The notes: generated from the letters alone by a model not told the origin. DNA of 64,000 bases from Channallabes apus (GCA_030522415.1 CM060104.1:17549229-17613228); one strand, 5' to 3'; shown: positions 22,221 through 34,527, counted from the stretch's first letter. Numbers and translations: made by a program.

Positions 22221-23199
22221 TCTGCCATAAGATTAAAACCACGTGCCTAATATTGTGTACATCTCACTTGTGCTGTCACAACATCCCTGATCTGTCGACC
22301 TGACCTGGCATGGATTCCACTAGACCTCTCAAGATGTGCTGTGGCATCTGGCACCAAGATTTTTGCAGCACATACTTTAAGTCCTTCAAGATCTGTGGTG
22401 GGGTCACTATAAATGGAACTTCCGGCATGTCCAAAAGCTGCTTGATTGGACTGAGATCTAGAGAACTGGGGTCGACGTTTAAAATGTTATGGGTAAAACA
22501 TGTTTTAAAACGTTTAGGTAGGCAGTACTTGTCAAAGTAACATCCACATGAATGCCAGAACCCAAGGTTTTCTTGCAGAACATTGCTCAGAACATCTTGA
22601 GAGAGACTATTCTTAATTCGATTGTACATTTTAGAACAATGACCTCTTCTTACTTCTTAGTGTACCCTCCTTAAACAATGCATCCTGGTGCCATCTCTTC
22701 CCTATTTACACACACCCAGCCATTCAACATGATCTAAAAGAAAACTTTATCAGCACCATCGTCCAGTTCTGATACTCATGGGCCCATTCTAAATGCGTTC
22801 AACAGTACAGTACATCTCGGTCAGCCTAAGCAATCTGACTGATGAGCAGTTACACAACCCCATCTGACACCGTTCTATCATGGTTAAAAGAAACCTTTTC
22901 AGCAATTTGTTGTACAGTAGCTCTTCTGAGAGCTGATGGGCTGGCCCTCACTGCCTAAAGACAATGATCAATGAGGGTGCTCGTGACCCCTTCACCAGTT
23001 CACTGGTTGGCCTTCCTTGGACCACTTTTGGTAGGTACTATCCATTGTAGCCTAGGAACATCTCATAGGAGTTGCTCTGACTCAGTCATCTACAGTAGCT
23101 ATTACAATTCAGCCCAGGTCAAAGTCACACAGATCCTTACACTTGCCCATTTTTCCTGCTCAGATCAACTGAGAACTGGTTGCTCACTTTTGTCTAATG

Positions 23200-23996
23200 C
23201 AGTGTTTTTCAACCACTGTGCCGCGGTACACTAGTGTGCCGTGGGAAATTATTCAATTTCACCTAATTGGTCTAAAACATTTTTTGAAAACTAATAAGTC
23301 TGCGAATAATATGACATTGCAGCTGCTGCGATTGCCCGGCGACATTCCGCGAAGTTCTGCATGGTCCGCAAACTTCCGCGAGAACCGTCAAAAAAATGTT
23401 TACATGTTTAATTTTTCACGCGAAAAGATGGAAACGTACTCACAGCGCCAAAAACTCATAATGAATCATAATGAACTGTACTTACGGCCACCGCGCGAAT
23501 CCGCATAGGTGAGATAGGGGTATTAGTGATTGAGCTTCTCAACCCTGACTGGATGCTATAAAAACTAAAAACAGAGAGAGGCTAAGCGACATTGAGGAAG
23601 AGCTTCGTGTGTGTCTTCAATTCCTGCCAGGATATCAGCTCTGTGTTCATCCAAACAGGCCCAGGTTTCACACCGAGTAGGTAGAAATATGAAAGATAAA
23701 AAAAGACTGTTTTCATCGTGTTTATTTGATTCCTATTCAAGACACTTTGATAAGAATGACTGTATATTGTTAATTGCACTTTTTATTTGCAAGAAGAAGA
23801 AATATGAAAGATCATAAAATACTTTTTCTTTGTGTTTATTTGAATCTTGTTCAAGACACTTCGATAAGAATGGCTATATGTTCTTAATATAGGCTACATA
23901 GTTTAATTTCTTTTTACAGTTTCGATTGTTGGTGTGCCTTATGATTTTTTTCAATTAAAAATGTACCTTGGCTCAAAAAAAGGTTGAAAAACACTG
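23200..23996 (+). mobile_element. hAT element (Charlie-like ends) with transposase remnant and 8-bp duplication
   Basis: The ends are perfect 15-bp inverted repeats, 'cagtgtttttcaacc' and 'ggttgaaaaacactg'. The octamer 'gtctaatg' flanks both sides exactly (23192-23199 and 23997-24004), the hAT signature. The 'gtgccgcggtacactagtgt' subterminal sequence is typical of Charlie-like fish hATs. On the + strand near 23588-23670 a frameshifted remnant of the transposase C-terminus reads IEEELRVCL then SIPARISALCSSKQAQVSH, the conserved C-terminal block of this hAT group. A direct repeat of about 95 bp (23684 and 23801 starts) lies 3' of it. Confidence 0.93.
23328..23522. mobile_element. Harbinger-like MITE relative, left end missing
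   Basis: The right end 'ggtgagataggggta' followed by TTA (23523-23525) matches the family end. 'gatggaaacgtactcacagc', 'gccaaaaactcataatgaat' and 'cttacggccaccgcgcg' correspond in inverse to the copy at 11283-11390. The inner part is CpG-rich ('ttccgcgaagttctgcatgg') like the palindrome centre at 7282-7520. No left terminal repeat was found, so the left boundary is approximate. Confidence 0.75.
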
Positions 23997-24089
23997 GTCT
24001 AATGCATCCCATCCTTTGACAAATGCCACTGTATATAATAAAAGATTGGGATCAGTCTTATATAGTCTGACATTCATGTCAGTACATAC

Positions 24090-24090
<1 letters not shown>

Positions 24091-24144
<54 letters not shown>

Positions 24145-24171
24145 ATATACATACACACACACACACACGAG

Positions 24172-24246
<75 letters not shown>

Positions 24247-24283
24247 GTATAATTACACACACACACCTCTCCCTCTCTCCATC

Positions 24284-24314
<31 letters not shown>

Positions 24315-24334
24315 GATGTGTGTGTGTGTGTGTA
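24091..24334. repeat. compound (TA)n/(TG)n/(CA)n microsatellite
   Basis: Alternating blocks: (TA) 24092-24134, (GT), (AC) 24153-24169, (TA) 24177-24230, (GT), (AC) 24255-24266, a short CT run, (TA) 24283-24312, (GT) 24317-24334. The GT and AC blocks are inverted complements on either side of TA blocks. All apparent open frames (YIYI, VCVC) are artefacts. Confidence 0.97.
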
Positions 24335-26760
24335 TTTTTTTTTCTTTTTATTGACAATTCCAAAATTAACTGATATTTCATTTCCTGTTTAGATTTCCCA
24401 TCGTTAACTAAAATAACATATGCAAAAAATGGAAGATTAGACAACACTAAAGACATGCAGCCAACCAATATTTGCATAACTATTTTTCATTATGTTCATT
24501 TTGATTATTTTTTTATATTATTCATACTTTTCATTTTTATACCAAAAAGCTGGGGAAATCTCAAATCACTTTAGGTGTTGATACTTTTTCCATCGCTGTC
24601 AGTATCCTGTTAAGACAACTATGTCAAATTGTTGAGAAGGTGAAGTGTTCTGCAAATCTGTGCTTATTTCAGATTTTGTGGTCTACAAGACCGGTATTTT
24701 AATGTAATTTCCTGGTCCTCTACAACATAACTCTCTTTCATAACTCTCTTATTTGTTTGATTAAATTTAAGAGACAGACAAAAGGAATAAATGTTTATAG
24801 CTGTTATAACCTGCAGACAGGAACAAACTTGTCTTGTGCATGTTGCACTACATTAAAAAGTGCAATGTGACAAGAAGAAATAAAAGGGCAATAAAAAATT
24901 TCAGGCAAAATAAAAATCAGGTTGTCGTAATGTGAACATGCACAAACATGGACTTAATTTTCTTATATCCATATGCTTAATTCTTTAGTTAACTGGTGGT
25001 TTTTCATTTTCTTCTTAATTTAAAAATCGGTTGATGTACAGTAGTATGTAGCAGTATATAGTCTAGTGTCAGTATGTTTACATCAATGATTTGAGGTACG
25101 TAAATTTGCAGAGGATGCAGGAGGAGGTCTACAGAGGAGGCACCTGCCTAATCCAATGTGCTAATTAACCTTAGTGCTGCTGAAAAAGAACAGGTGGAGG
25201 AGGAGTGGAAAGGATGGAAGGATTTGTCTAATGAACATCTCGGTTCTTTCTGTCTGATCAGCCCCCTGCGGAGGCCTTCTGCTTCAGCTGATGTCTTCAA
25301 AAGGTACAGTCTGTCAGAGAAGAGCTAGAACTGTATTCATGAAAACTGTTCAAGACACGGAATCAATCAGGACCAAAATTTCTAACTGTGATACATTTCA
25401 TAATAACAGCACTAACGAAAATAGGCTGAAGGCGGCTGATGGCTTTTATTTCTAAACCTGGAGAAAAAAAAAAAACGACTCTGATCCCTAACCAAACAAA
25501 TCTATTCGCCTTGAGCTAAGGGTACTTCAGTGAACATCTTTCCTGCATGTTTGGTAAAAACGCATGCTTTTGTGGATGTGTGTGACGGGATTAAAATCAA
25601 GCGGTTTTCATCTTACCCGTGTGCGTTTGCCCCTGCCCTTACATCCCACTCCTGTCCTTCGGAGAGCTGTCCTAGTTTTAGCTCACACACACTGTGATAC
25701 CCATCTTTCACTGGAGCCAAAGCCTTCTCCCTCTCTGTCAGATTCATTTTCCAGAGCTATTGTTCAGCTGGCACACTCCTACACCCTTATATCACTTCCA
25801 CAATTCTGCTTCCCCAGCAACGAGGACATCGCAAATGAGCAGAGATCGTCTTCATGTTTCTAATTTGGGGTGATGAAGTTAAATGCTAATAAAGCTATAA
25901 TTTATTAACCCCAGGAAAGTATTGATATACATCACCAAAATGCAATATTCTTTCAAATGCTTACACCCATATCATACACAAACATTGATGTGCTGATTTG
26001 TTTGTTTTTTTTTTAAGTAAAATCCCAATATTAATAGTTTTCATGATCCACAGAACTAAGATTTATGCTTGCCAGTATAGTGGTTAGCAGTACTTCATAA
26101 CTTCTGGATTTAAACACAGAAGTAGTCATATCACACCCACATCCTCCTTCTTAAGCTACTCTCCCCATGCAATGGTGAGATAAGATGGCAATATTTAACT
26201 TTTCACCCTTTGTATTTTTAACAAAGATGAACCAAATGCTATTTTTTGTCTAATATTGATTTGAGATTGATTCAAAACCTGGCCTGAGAATTTTTTTTTG
26301 ACCAAATATAATTTAATTTCATTTTATATTTTACACACCTTGGTAAGAGTCAAAAAGACTTCATCTTAAAATAGAAAAATTGGGGGGGGGGGGGGGGGTA
26401 GGGGGGGGGAATTGTGCGTTAAATAAAATTTTTTGTACAAATAAACCCAACTAAAAATCAAAATACAATGTCATCTCCTGCATCCTATGACAAACAATAC
26501 CAGCACATGACAGTTGCATTTTACTGAACTGCTGCACCCGCAGGATGGATGTGGAACGAGAGGATGTGGATAAAGCGCACGCCCATGATTGATGCAACCT
26601 ATGGATAAACGAATGAATGGTCTTCCTTTGCGACACACAAGTTTGTACAAATTGGCATGGAATCATACATATCTGATAGTGATTGGCGATCACTGGTCAT
26701 AGTTGATGAAACCGTAAACTGCACATAGTCGACTTAGGAATTGTTTTGTCATTCTATACC

Positions 26761-26797
26761 ACCTTTAGCGCAAATATCAAGGCTAGCCATTTTCAGT
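26761..26797 (+). repeat. 37-bp dispersed repeat, copy 1
   Basis: Begins 'acctttagcgcaaatatcaa' and ends 'ttttcagt'. It recurs at 27766-27802 with two mismatches. The flanking sequences are unrelated. Confidence 0.85.
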
Positions 26798-27765
26798 TAC
26801 CTGGGCAGCTAACAAGCTTCGTACATATTGAACATGGCTACAGGTAATAGATAGACCTAATTACATTGTTATGGACACATCTTTTTAATTGACATTTAAA
26901 ATGATAAGACCCAGAGAATGATAGCTAACCAAGTACATTAGATAATTATACAATCTGGCCCTTAAATGTTAAAAATGTATATAAAAGCTACCAAGCTTGA
27001 AAATTGGTTGCAAAGCAAGAGCAAAGTTACACCGTTTCCAAGTTTCTGTGAAATTCCCAAGTACCAAGTTTACTCTGGTCTTCCCTCATGTTTCTGGGAG
27101 GTTTCTTTCCAGTATATACCTCGTGGAACTAAAACTCTCGGCTGGATATCTGCCTTCTCATGGTATAATTAATTACTTCAACATAATCCTAGGCCTATAT
27201 CTTTTTCAGTCAGGCTAGTTCTTCATTTCCTGGTGATTTTTCACCTACATACAAAGTATCATTCTTATGCTATTAAACACAAGGCATTTAATAGTCAGCA
27301 ATGTTTTCTTTTCTCAAACTGGCTCATTTAGAACTTGATGAGGGTAGTTTACATGAGCTATTTTCGAAAAAAGCATTTACATACAATTACAGTATGAGCA
27401 ATACACAACAGAAAGCAGAATCCAGAACCGTCTCCTCACCCTGGACCGTGCATATCTCATTCATGTTTCAGTTTGTGTTCATGGTTCAGTTGTCTCTCTT
27501 TATCCTTCCAAATAGGCAAAGCATCTGACAGATTGTGCCTTCTTGCTAAAGCCATTACCCATAAAACCCTTGTTAGCCTTAAGCACTTCCCAAAGGTAGG
27601 CTAGCACTGACTGGCTGCAGCAGGAGGAAAAGCACGTGGTGCGGATTTAGGCCAGATCACAGCCTGCACTCCGAGTCGTCAGAAAGCTCGTCCAGAGGGC
27701 ATCTGGCATGCTGTATGAAGGTGCAGTGGGTGCTATGCAATGAACCTAGGTGTCATTTCATCCCC

Positions 27766-27802
27766 ACCTTTAGCACAAATATCAAGGCTAGCGATTTTCA
27801 GT
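27766..27802 (+). repeat. 37-bp dispersed repeat, copy 2
   Basis: Second copy ('acctttagcacaaatatcaa' to 'ttttcagt'), 1,005 bp downstream of copy 1 in the same orientation. Confidence 0.85.
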
Positions 27803-28372
27803 AGTTTAATGTTATAGTTTATCATTAAAAATTTCATGCCATTGACCAGCTGCTTAGCTGCCTTTTCCCTGGAACAATGTGTTTCCAATTATGCATTTAT
27901 AACGTTGAATCAGAGTTATGTGTTTACTAAGCATTTAACCTCAGTGGTTCATAGGATACACAGAGGTTTTATTCACTTTAGAACGTTTGGTCAATATAAC
28001 AGATGACAAGCCTTTGAGGGCTTTCAAATGGTCTCAGTCTGCTCCTTGTGAGTTGCGTATTGACTAAAGTGCTATATAAAACCTGCACACCGCCAGTTCC
28101 CTCCCTCTTTCCATCCCCTCACTCCCTTCCCTCAGAACGAGAGCTCCTCAGGGGCTTAAATCAACTCTTCACTGGTCATGGCTCTGTCTCCATGGATACA
28201 GCTAAACGGGCGCTTTCCATGTGTGGTGGTGGCACAGAGGGGCACGTGCGAGGGCCAAGACAGGCACATGCAGGGCACAAAGACCCTAAGGAGCTCTCAC
28301 TTCCAGGGCTCTCTTTTTGCTTTCTCCAAACCTTCGAAAGCTGCCAAAATGGAGAAGCTAAGACAGACAGGG

Positions 28373-28391
28373 AGGCGGAGAGAAAGAGAGG

Positions 28392-28422
<31 letters not shown>

Positions 28423-28423
28423 G
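28373..28423 (+). repeat. (GA)n-rich purine tract
   Basis: About 50 purines, with an uninterrupted (GA) run in the second half. It pairs as an inverted complement with the CT tract at 28510-28573. Confidence 0.95.
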
Positions 28424-28509
28424 CTGAATAAGGCTTTGGAGAAGCATGCCGGGAGGAGTGCACAGCAGAATCAGAATGTTAATGATGCCCAGACAGCAAT
28501 AAGGGAACA

Positions 28510-28510
28510 T

Positions 28511-28542
<32 letters not shown>

Positions 28543-28573
28543 TCTCTCTCTCTCTCTCTCCCTGTCTCTCTCT
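28510..28573 (+). repeat. (TC)n-rich pyrimidine tract
   Basis: Over 60 nearly pure pyrimidines, mostly TC repeats with a few TTT and CAC interruptions. It lies 86 bp from the complementary GA tract, so the pair could fold into a long hairpin. Confidence 0.95.
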
Positions 28574-28990
28574 ATGCTGCTTCCCTCTAACAAGAAACTG
28601 TGGGCTGGATGGGTAGAGAGGCCAACATGAAAGTAAGCCATTTCTGGATATGAACACTTATTTACTGTTCCCATCTGTCTGATGCTTGATCGGCTTCTTC
28701 CTTTGCTCTCTATCTTTTACTGCTTGCTCTTCTTCCTTCTCAATGTGCACTCTCTCTCATCCTAAATCTGTCTCTTTCTCTCACTCACTCTGCTGTCTAT
28801 GATGTATAGCTTCATTTTCAGCCGGCCTTTTCGGCAGAATAAGATTACAATCTGGGCAATTGAGCGGAAACTGGTTCTGGGAGAAAGAATAAAAGTAAAT
28901 AAATAAATAAAAAAAGAACAATGAATACAGAAAGACTAAAAGGGAAAATGTTGCCCCTTTTTAGACCCCGTGTAGCTGTTCTTTAAAAGG

Positions 28991-29001
28991 TACACACACA
29001 C

Positions 29002-29065
<64 letters not shown>

Positions 29066-29141
29066 ACACACATACACACACACATACACACACACATACA
29101 CACACACATACACACACACATACACACACATACACATACAC

Positions 29142-29213
<72 letters not shown>

Positions 29214-29257
29214 ACACATACACACACATACATACACACACATACATACACACACAA
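28991..29257. repeat. long (AC)n/(ACAT)n compound microsatellite
   Basis: About 265 bp of AC repeats regularly interrupted by AT ('acacacacat', 'catacataca' units). The interruptions form higher-order 10- and 12-bp periods in the middle, for example 'cacacacacatacacacaca'. No gene content. Confidence 0.97.
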
Positions 29258-29961
29258 AATGCAGGCAGGAACTGCAGGGAGATAGACGTGAAGGCCTGAA
29301 GGGAGGGCAGCTGAGCGACAAATTGCACGAGTAACAGGAGCAGGCTGCCAGGAGGAGAATGGACACACTTTGGCCTTTCAAATGGCAGGACTCGTTATCA
29401 TTCCGCCAAAAGGGCAGATACCAAAAACACAAGATCTTTAATGCACAGAACACTGACATAACCCCGCTACCATAGTGAGTGCCATTCTAATTGTGAACAA
29501 AGTTTAACTAAAACCTCAAAAAGCCAGATTTACTCTGGTGTAATGACTCTGTATAATACAACAATACGGCTGTAACGGCTCTGTATAATAAAACAATTCC
29601 GAAAGTATTTAAAAAATTTATTGTTATTCAGTCTTAAAATATCATTAAACTACCCATGCTGTGTTTTATACTAGAAAGTTGTACGAGTGTTTTGGAGTGT
29701 AAGGCCATGGAAAAAACTGAACGAACTAGAGCTAGAGCATCAGACGCATCAAAAAAGAACCAGAGCAGACCAGTGCCAAACTGCATTCAGTCCCCATGAG
29801 TGTAGAAGGAAATAGAGGCTCGTAAATGCAAAGACTTCCTGTCAGTTCAAACCAGTTTGGTCATTCAGCTTTGACCATCCTCACCAAACAGATGTTTCAA
29901 CCTGCAATGCTGCCACTCACTTTACGTTTGTTGTATTTATCGCACCAGAATGTGTAAAATT
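29258..29961. other. no gene seen
   Basis: Unique-looking non-coding DNA between the AC microsatellite and the next Tc1-like remnant. 'gtaatgactctgtataataca' and 'gtaacggctctgtataataa' near 29540-29590 form a small imperfect tandem repeat. Confidence 0.45.
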
Positions 29962-30210
29962 GAAATGACTGTGCGAGGAGATCCCTGGAGATCAGTTTCT
30001 GAAATATTCAAACCAGCCCATCTGGCACTGCCAACCATGCCAGAGTCAAAGTCGCTAAAATCATATTTTTCCACATTCTGATGTTCAAAGGATTTCATAA
30101 CTCAAGCACTTTACCTGTATTTGCATGATTTATGCATTGTGCTGGATAAGTGAATAAATGAGCAGGTTTAAAAGTGTTCCTAAAAAAGTGGCCAAAAAAA
30201 GTACAAAAAA
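29962..30210 (-). mobile_element. Tc1-like transposon 5' part, degraded
   Basis: Contains 'gagatcagtttctgaaatat', 'aaaccagcccatctggcac', 'accatgccagagtcaaagtc' and 'cacattctgatgttc', and ends 'gtgttcctaaaaaagtggcc'. These are the hallmark blocks of a very common teleost Tc1-like family, read here from the complementary strand (coding strand minus). Only the N-terminal coding portion and one end survive. Confidence 0.8.
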
Positions 30211-33200
30211 AAAAAAAAAAAAAAGAAATAAAATTGCGGCGTGCATCAGTGAGACAAAAGGACCAGTCCAGACTGAAGAGTTTACATCGTTTTGCCTGGT
30301 GTGAGAATTCATTTTGAGAGCTCCGCACGCACATTCTTGTCTTTCAGAAATCTCTCTGGTCTTCACAGTAATCTCTAAATGTCCCCCAGATTTCTATGTT
30401 GCACAGTCAGCAAACACAAGCCCTGAATTATAATGCAGCTCTGGGATTATAACCAGAGGACAAAACCCAGTAAACATGAGACTAGATTGCTGATCTAATC
30501 CCAGACTAGCATGTGTTCATCTTTGACGATGCAAGACAAACAGGAAGTTGGAATTAAAATTTCAGATTTTCTAATAGTCAGGGCTGCAGTGACTGATGGA
30601 AGGTACCACAGTTAATACTAATTACACTTGGCACAACATGGCTAATACAAATCACATTATCTTCTGCACCAGCACCACCTCTGCTCACACACCATATGCT
30701 TTAGTAATCATGACTCGAGTCTTTGACTGGGACTTAATTGGTTTGTGTGTGTCGAACAGAAGTCCAGTAATGAATAGTGTGTTTCGGTCTAGTCGATGCT
30801 TGCTGTAAAGTGGCTTAATCTCTCCGATTGAGAATGTGCATGAGATCTGTTTTCTTGACCAGAAAGCGAGAGTGAGCTGACCTCGCAAAGCTCTGAAGTG
30901 GAGGAAAGTATGACGGTCTCTTCTCCCACCTTCATGTCCTATTCCAAAACAGTTCGAAATGATTCAATATTGATAGTTACACTGCATCTTTTGAATTGTC
31001 TGTGTCAGACGTCCTGTCTGTGTTTTCCAGCTGTTCTTAAATTTTGTGCAAATATAAGAAACACCTACCCACCTTCACAGCCCTTCATCAGATTTAGCAG
31101 ATTTTGGAGTTGACAGGAGGTAATTAGTATTTACTGTGAATAAGTGTGGGACGCCATTAGTAGCGCTTTGTCTCTGAGACCTTGGTGGTGAATACTGTAT
31201 GTGTCTCCAGCTGACTGGGAATCAGGCCTTAATGTGAAAGGCCTAATCAGACGTGGCACATGGGTGCAGCAGCCATTGGAGAAAGTGAGCGAGCGGCTGG
31301 CTCGTCTCTCAGATGACATGGCTGATTTGAATATCAAAACAGAATGTAAAACGGTGATTAAAACTCAATTATGCCTCACACAGCTGAAAAGTCAATTAGA
31401 GACTTCTGAGGCCTGGAGGAGACAGATGCCAAGGTGAAGAAGGAGGGAAGGAAGTGGCAGCCCTGGGGAAGTGCTGATGACCAAGATAAGAACAACATGA
31501 GAGAGCCAGACCTGCCATGCTTGCCTCCACACATGACACAGGACCGTACTCCTATCTCTGAAGGTAGCCATCACATTGTGGAAAAGAAATTTTAAAAAAG
31601 CTTCCTGTCAATCCCGTCATGGCCCATCCATAAATTATGAGCAATTTACATTATGAGAGATTCATCTGGGAGGGTGAGAGCAGTCAGAGAGAGAGCGAGA
31701 GAAGGGGAGCACAAGGCTCCATATTCAAATGGGGCTCCATCGAGAGTTCCCAGTGCTCCCACTGTTCCAAGCCCCTCCTCACTGATCATGAATTACTTAT
31801 TTATGCCTCTATAATGAGTCCTGAATACAGAGAGGGGAGCTGGATAGACCTGACCAGGTTGGAGACGCTGGGTTTTGATCAGTGCTGTGTAGCCACGAGG
31901 GAGTCCCTTTTCACTGAGCTGAAATCCATCAGACCTTGAACCTGCAGGCGGCCAGCAAATCAGCAAGAGGGACACTTTCTGAACATATGCAGTGCGAATC
32001 ATGCCGCTAGCGTTGGGTGAGTTTAGTGTGATCTCCAAAGACCCTCTCCATGAGGAAGTGAAATGTTCGAGAGTTGGTAACAGTTTAACCCTGTGTATCA
32101 AATATTCAGCAAGTGCTTCTCAAAGGTGACCCTGGAGGAGTTGAGGCAAAACCTTCAGCATGCACACAGAACTAATGTCTTTTTCATGTCCGGAAATGCT
32201 CAGATGCTCAGAAAGGAAAGGGACAAAACATTCTGAAAGAATTGTAGCAGTGGTGTCCCGTTATTTATGTTTTCAGGGACTTTGTGGACAAAAGGCAAGA
32301 ACGCGGTTGCACGCTATCCCCAGACTTCATAAACCCAGAGGGATTAACGTTTGCATGATCTGCCAGATACCCTGGCTATGGAAACACAATCGGTAATAAA
32401 CTTAAAAGCTTTTTTGGATTAGAAAATTATATACAGTGAGAAACGTAGGTCTGAGATGCAAACAGTGATCTAGCTATTTAGAAATCTTCTGAAAAGAGCA
32501 TATTCCCAACATCTCTTCAAGCTGAAAAGAGGTTTCAAGCTATGTATTGATGTCAAGGCTGAGCACTCCAACATGCTCCAGCAGTCAGTATTACCATTTG
32601 AAAGAGAGGACTGGAACAGGGTGGAATAATCTATAGCTGTGTGTGTAAGAGAAAAACTAGACCGAGTTATTTAACCTGGCTCACTGATTGGCTTTGATAT
32701 AAACTGAAGATTCTCCCATAGCACTTCTTTCATTGTTTTCTTGGAGGAAAACAAACAAGCCTGGCCCTGCCTGGCATTTCTCAGGCTATTATGCATGCAT
32801 GTGCAAGTACATGTGTGTGAACAGAGTAGGTACTGGAGAAATATAAAACGCAAGTAGCTCTAACCACCGTATGAGGAAGTCATAAAAATATGGGTCCCAG
32901 CTCTGTTACCACGTCGTCTTTAGCACATTATAAAACTCGCTGTTAAACAACCACCAAAATTCAGCCCTCTGATACATTATACAAACTAGACATTTCAGAT
33001 AGAATAATAAGCACAGAAGAGAATTTGGAACTGGTCATGTACACCCATTTAATCATGTCCCCCTCTCTGATGCATACCTGTGAAAGTTCCTCACCTCCAC
33101 ACTGGCTCTAGCTGAAATTATTTCCAAAGTGTGCCACAGTCACTAACGTTCACCACCTCCTCCCTGATCGCAGGCGGTCCCTCTTTCACTCTCAAATGAA

Positions 33201-34256
33201 GGTGTGAGCTGTGCTCCCCAACTGCTAAATCGACGCTATTGATCATTTCATTTCCTCCTCCTTTCCTCTCGTCGTTACACAGACCCAATGACAGGGAGAT
33301 TCGAGCACTTCATGTGGGGCTTCAGGACAGTGGCCAGCACGTGGCCTGCAGGAGAAGCCTGGGGCTATGTGAGAGCTGGTTAGTGGCACTGTTAATGCAA
33401 GATCTCTCAATCTGTGCCAATATCAACCTACATCAACATAGGAGAGCAACCAGACACATATTACATCCCCTAACAAAGAAAGGTCCAGGTCTAGCAGCAT
33501 GAAATCTTTGCAGTTTAGCATGCCATTTCACTATTGAACGCAATTTCCTTTGGAACCCTGTAGTCCATTATGCTGTTAAATGCATTGCATAGCAGGTATT
33601 CCCGGTTTCAATTTACTGCTTTTAACTAATAAAGTCATAATACGCAGTATAATACATAGGCATGATGGACAAATGAAGCTAGCTTTAATGCCACTTAAAG
33701 TTAAAGGACTTTGCGTTTGAAAATGAAATGTTAAAAAAGAAACTGATTAAAAATTGAAACAATTCCAAAGCAAAAAATGTATATAAAACTTTACAGTTCA
33801 ACTTTAGTTTATCTTTTCAACAGGTAAATATGAGCCATGCTACACTTGCGACAAATATCTCTCTCTTGTCAGAATAAATATATTCTTGCCCCATGTGGGG
33901 GTAACATTAGGTGACTTGAGATTCCGGGAGGGAAATTTAGCTTCTATTCACGATTGGTGAATAATTCTCTCCCACCTGTGTTTTTCATCCACTGGGTTTC
34001 TGCCAGTGGAAGGGGCAGCTCCACATGATTGGCTCCCAATTTCATACACAATAAAGCATCTAACCAATCACTGATGAGACTGAATTCTTCTTAATTCTTA
34101 GTAATTAACCAATCATTAATGCAGAAGGTGGGATTTATTATGGAAAGACTAACCAAACCACAAAGTTGGAGTAAAATACTTTGTCTTTCTTCAGTTATAT
34201 TCCTGGGTCCTATATATCCAATAGGTCCACAAAGGGCAGAACCACTTTGCTCACGT
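30211..34256. other. no confident gene; one weak exon candidate
   Basis: Mostly unique DNA. A repeat-free, motif-rich block near 31190-31410 ('ggccttaatgtgaaaggcct', several ATTA cores) could be a conserved regulatory element. A 96-bp exon-like block at 33283-33378 is entered separately. Confidence 0.45.
33283..33378 (+). CDS. weak candidate exon, 96 bp
   Basis: Bounded by a pyrimidine-rich acceptor ('tttcctctcgtcgttacacag') and a plausible donor ('gagctg|gttagt'). The length is an exact multiple of three and two of the three frames are open: one reads RPNDREIRALHVGLQDSG, the other MTGRFEHFMWGFRTVAS then PAGEAWGYVRA. Neither is recognised and 96 bp can stay open by chance. No partner exon was found nearby. 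Confidence 0.2.
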
Positions 34257-34527
34257 CATTCATTTATTAATTCTCTATACCCTTCGTCCTATTGTCATGT
34301 GGGTCTGAAGGCCTATGCCAAGAGACTTTGAGCACAAGGCAGGGTACACTCTGGACGCACACAGGAACTCGCGCACTAGGGCCAATTTGGCAACTGCAAT
34401 TAACCTAATCTGCATGTCTTCAGACTGTGGGAGAAAACCGGAGTACCTGGAGGAAACCCACCAAGCATGGGGAGTAGTCCACACAAACATACCGAGAAGC
34501 GAATCGGACCCTCGGCCCTAGGGTCAA
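34257..34527 (-). mobile_element. tRNA-headed SINE, minus strand, head truncated
   Basis: Reverse complement of the family at 40231-40656. It contains 'aggcagggtacactctgga', 'ttaacctaatctgcatgtct', 'cagactgtgggagaaaaccg' and 'gaggaaacccaccaagcatg'. The promoter head is cut near 'gaatcggaccctcggcc', so no intact A box remains. Confidence 0.88.

Larger units (their letters stand above)
22221..24085 (-). pseudogene. degraded Tc1-like transposon, split by a hAT element
   Basis: The left end 'tctgccataagattaaaacc' and the following text match a very common teleost Tc1-like transposon, coding strand minus. Readable remnants on the minus strand include SWCQMPQHILRGLVESMPG and, further right, fragments equivalent to 'acccaaggttttcttgcaga' and 'ccttccttggaccacttttg'. 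Near 23145-23155 the reverse complement of 'cttgcccatttttcc' marks the expected start region of the enzyme. Many stops and deletions are present. Homology resumes after the inserted hAT at 24005 ('catcccatcctttgacaaat') and fades at the TA microsatellite. Confidence 0.85.
24335..28372. other. no gene seen; mainly unique non-coding DNA
   Basis: AT-rich DNA with a G-tract cluster at 26382-26409, a 37-bp repeat pair (26761-26797 and 27766-27802) and a moderately GC patch at 25090-25300. No splice-bounded coding block or transposon was identified. Confidence 0.45.

Noticed and set aside
28936..29459. Frames of 130-158 codons over the AC/ACAT array
   Set aside because: Pure CVCV/YVCV products of a microsatellite.
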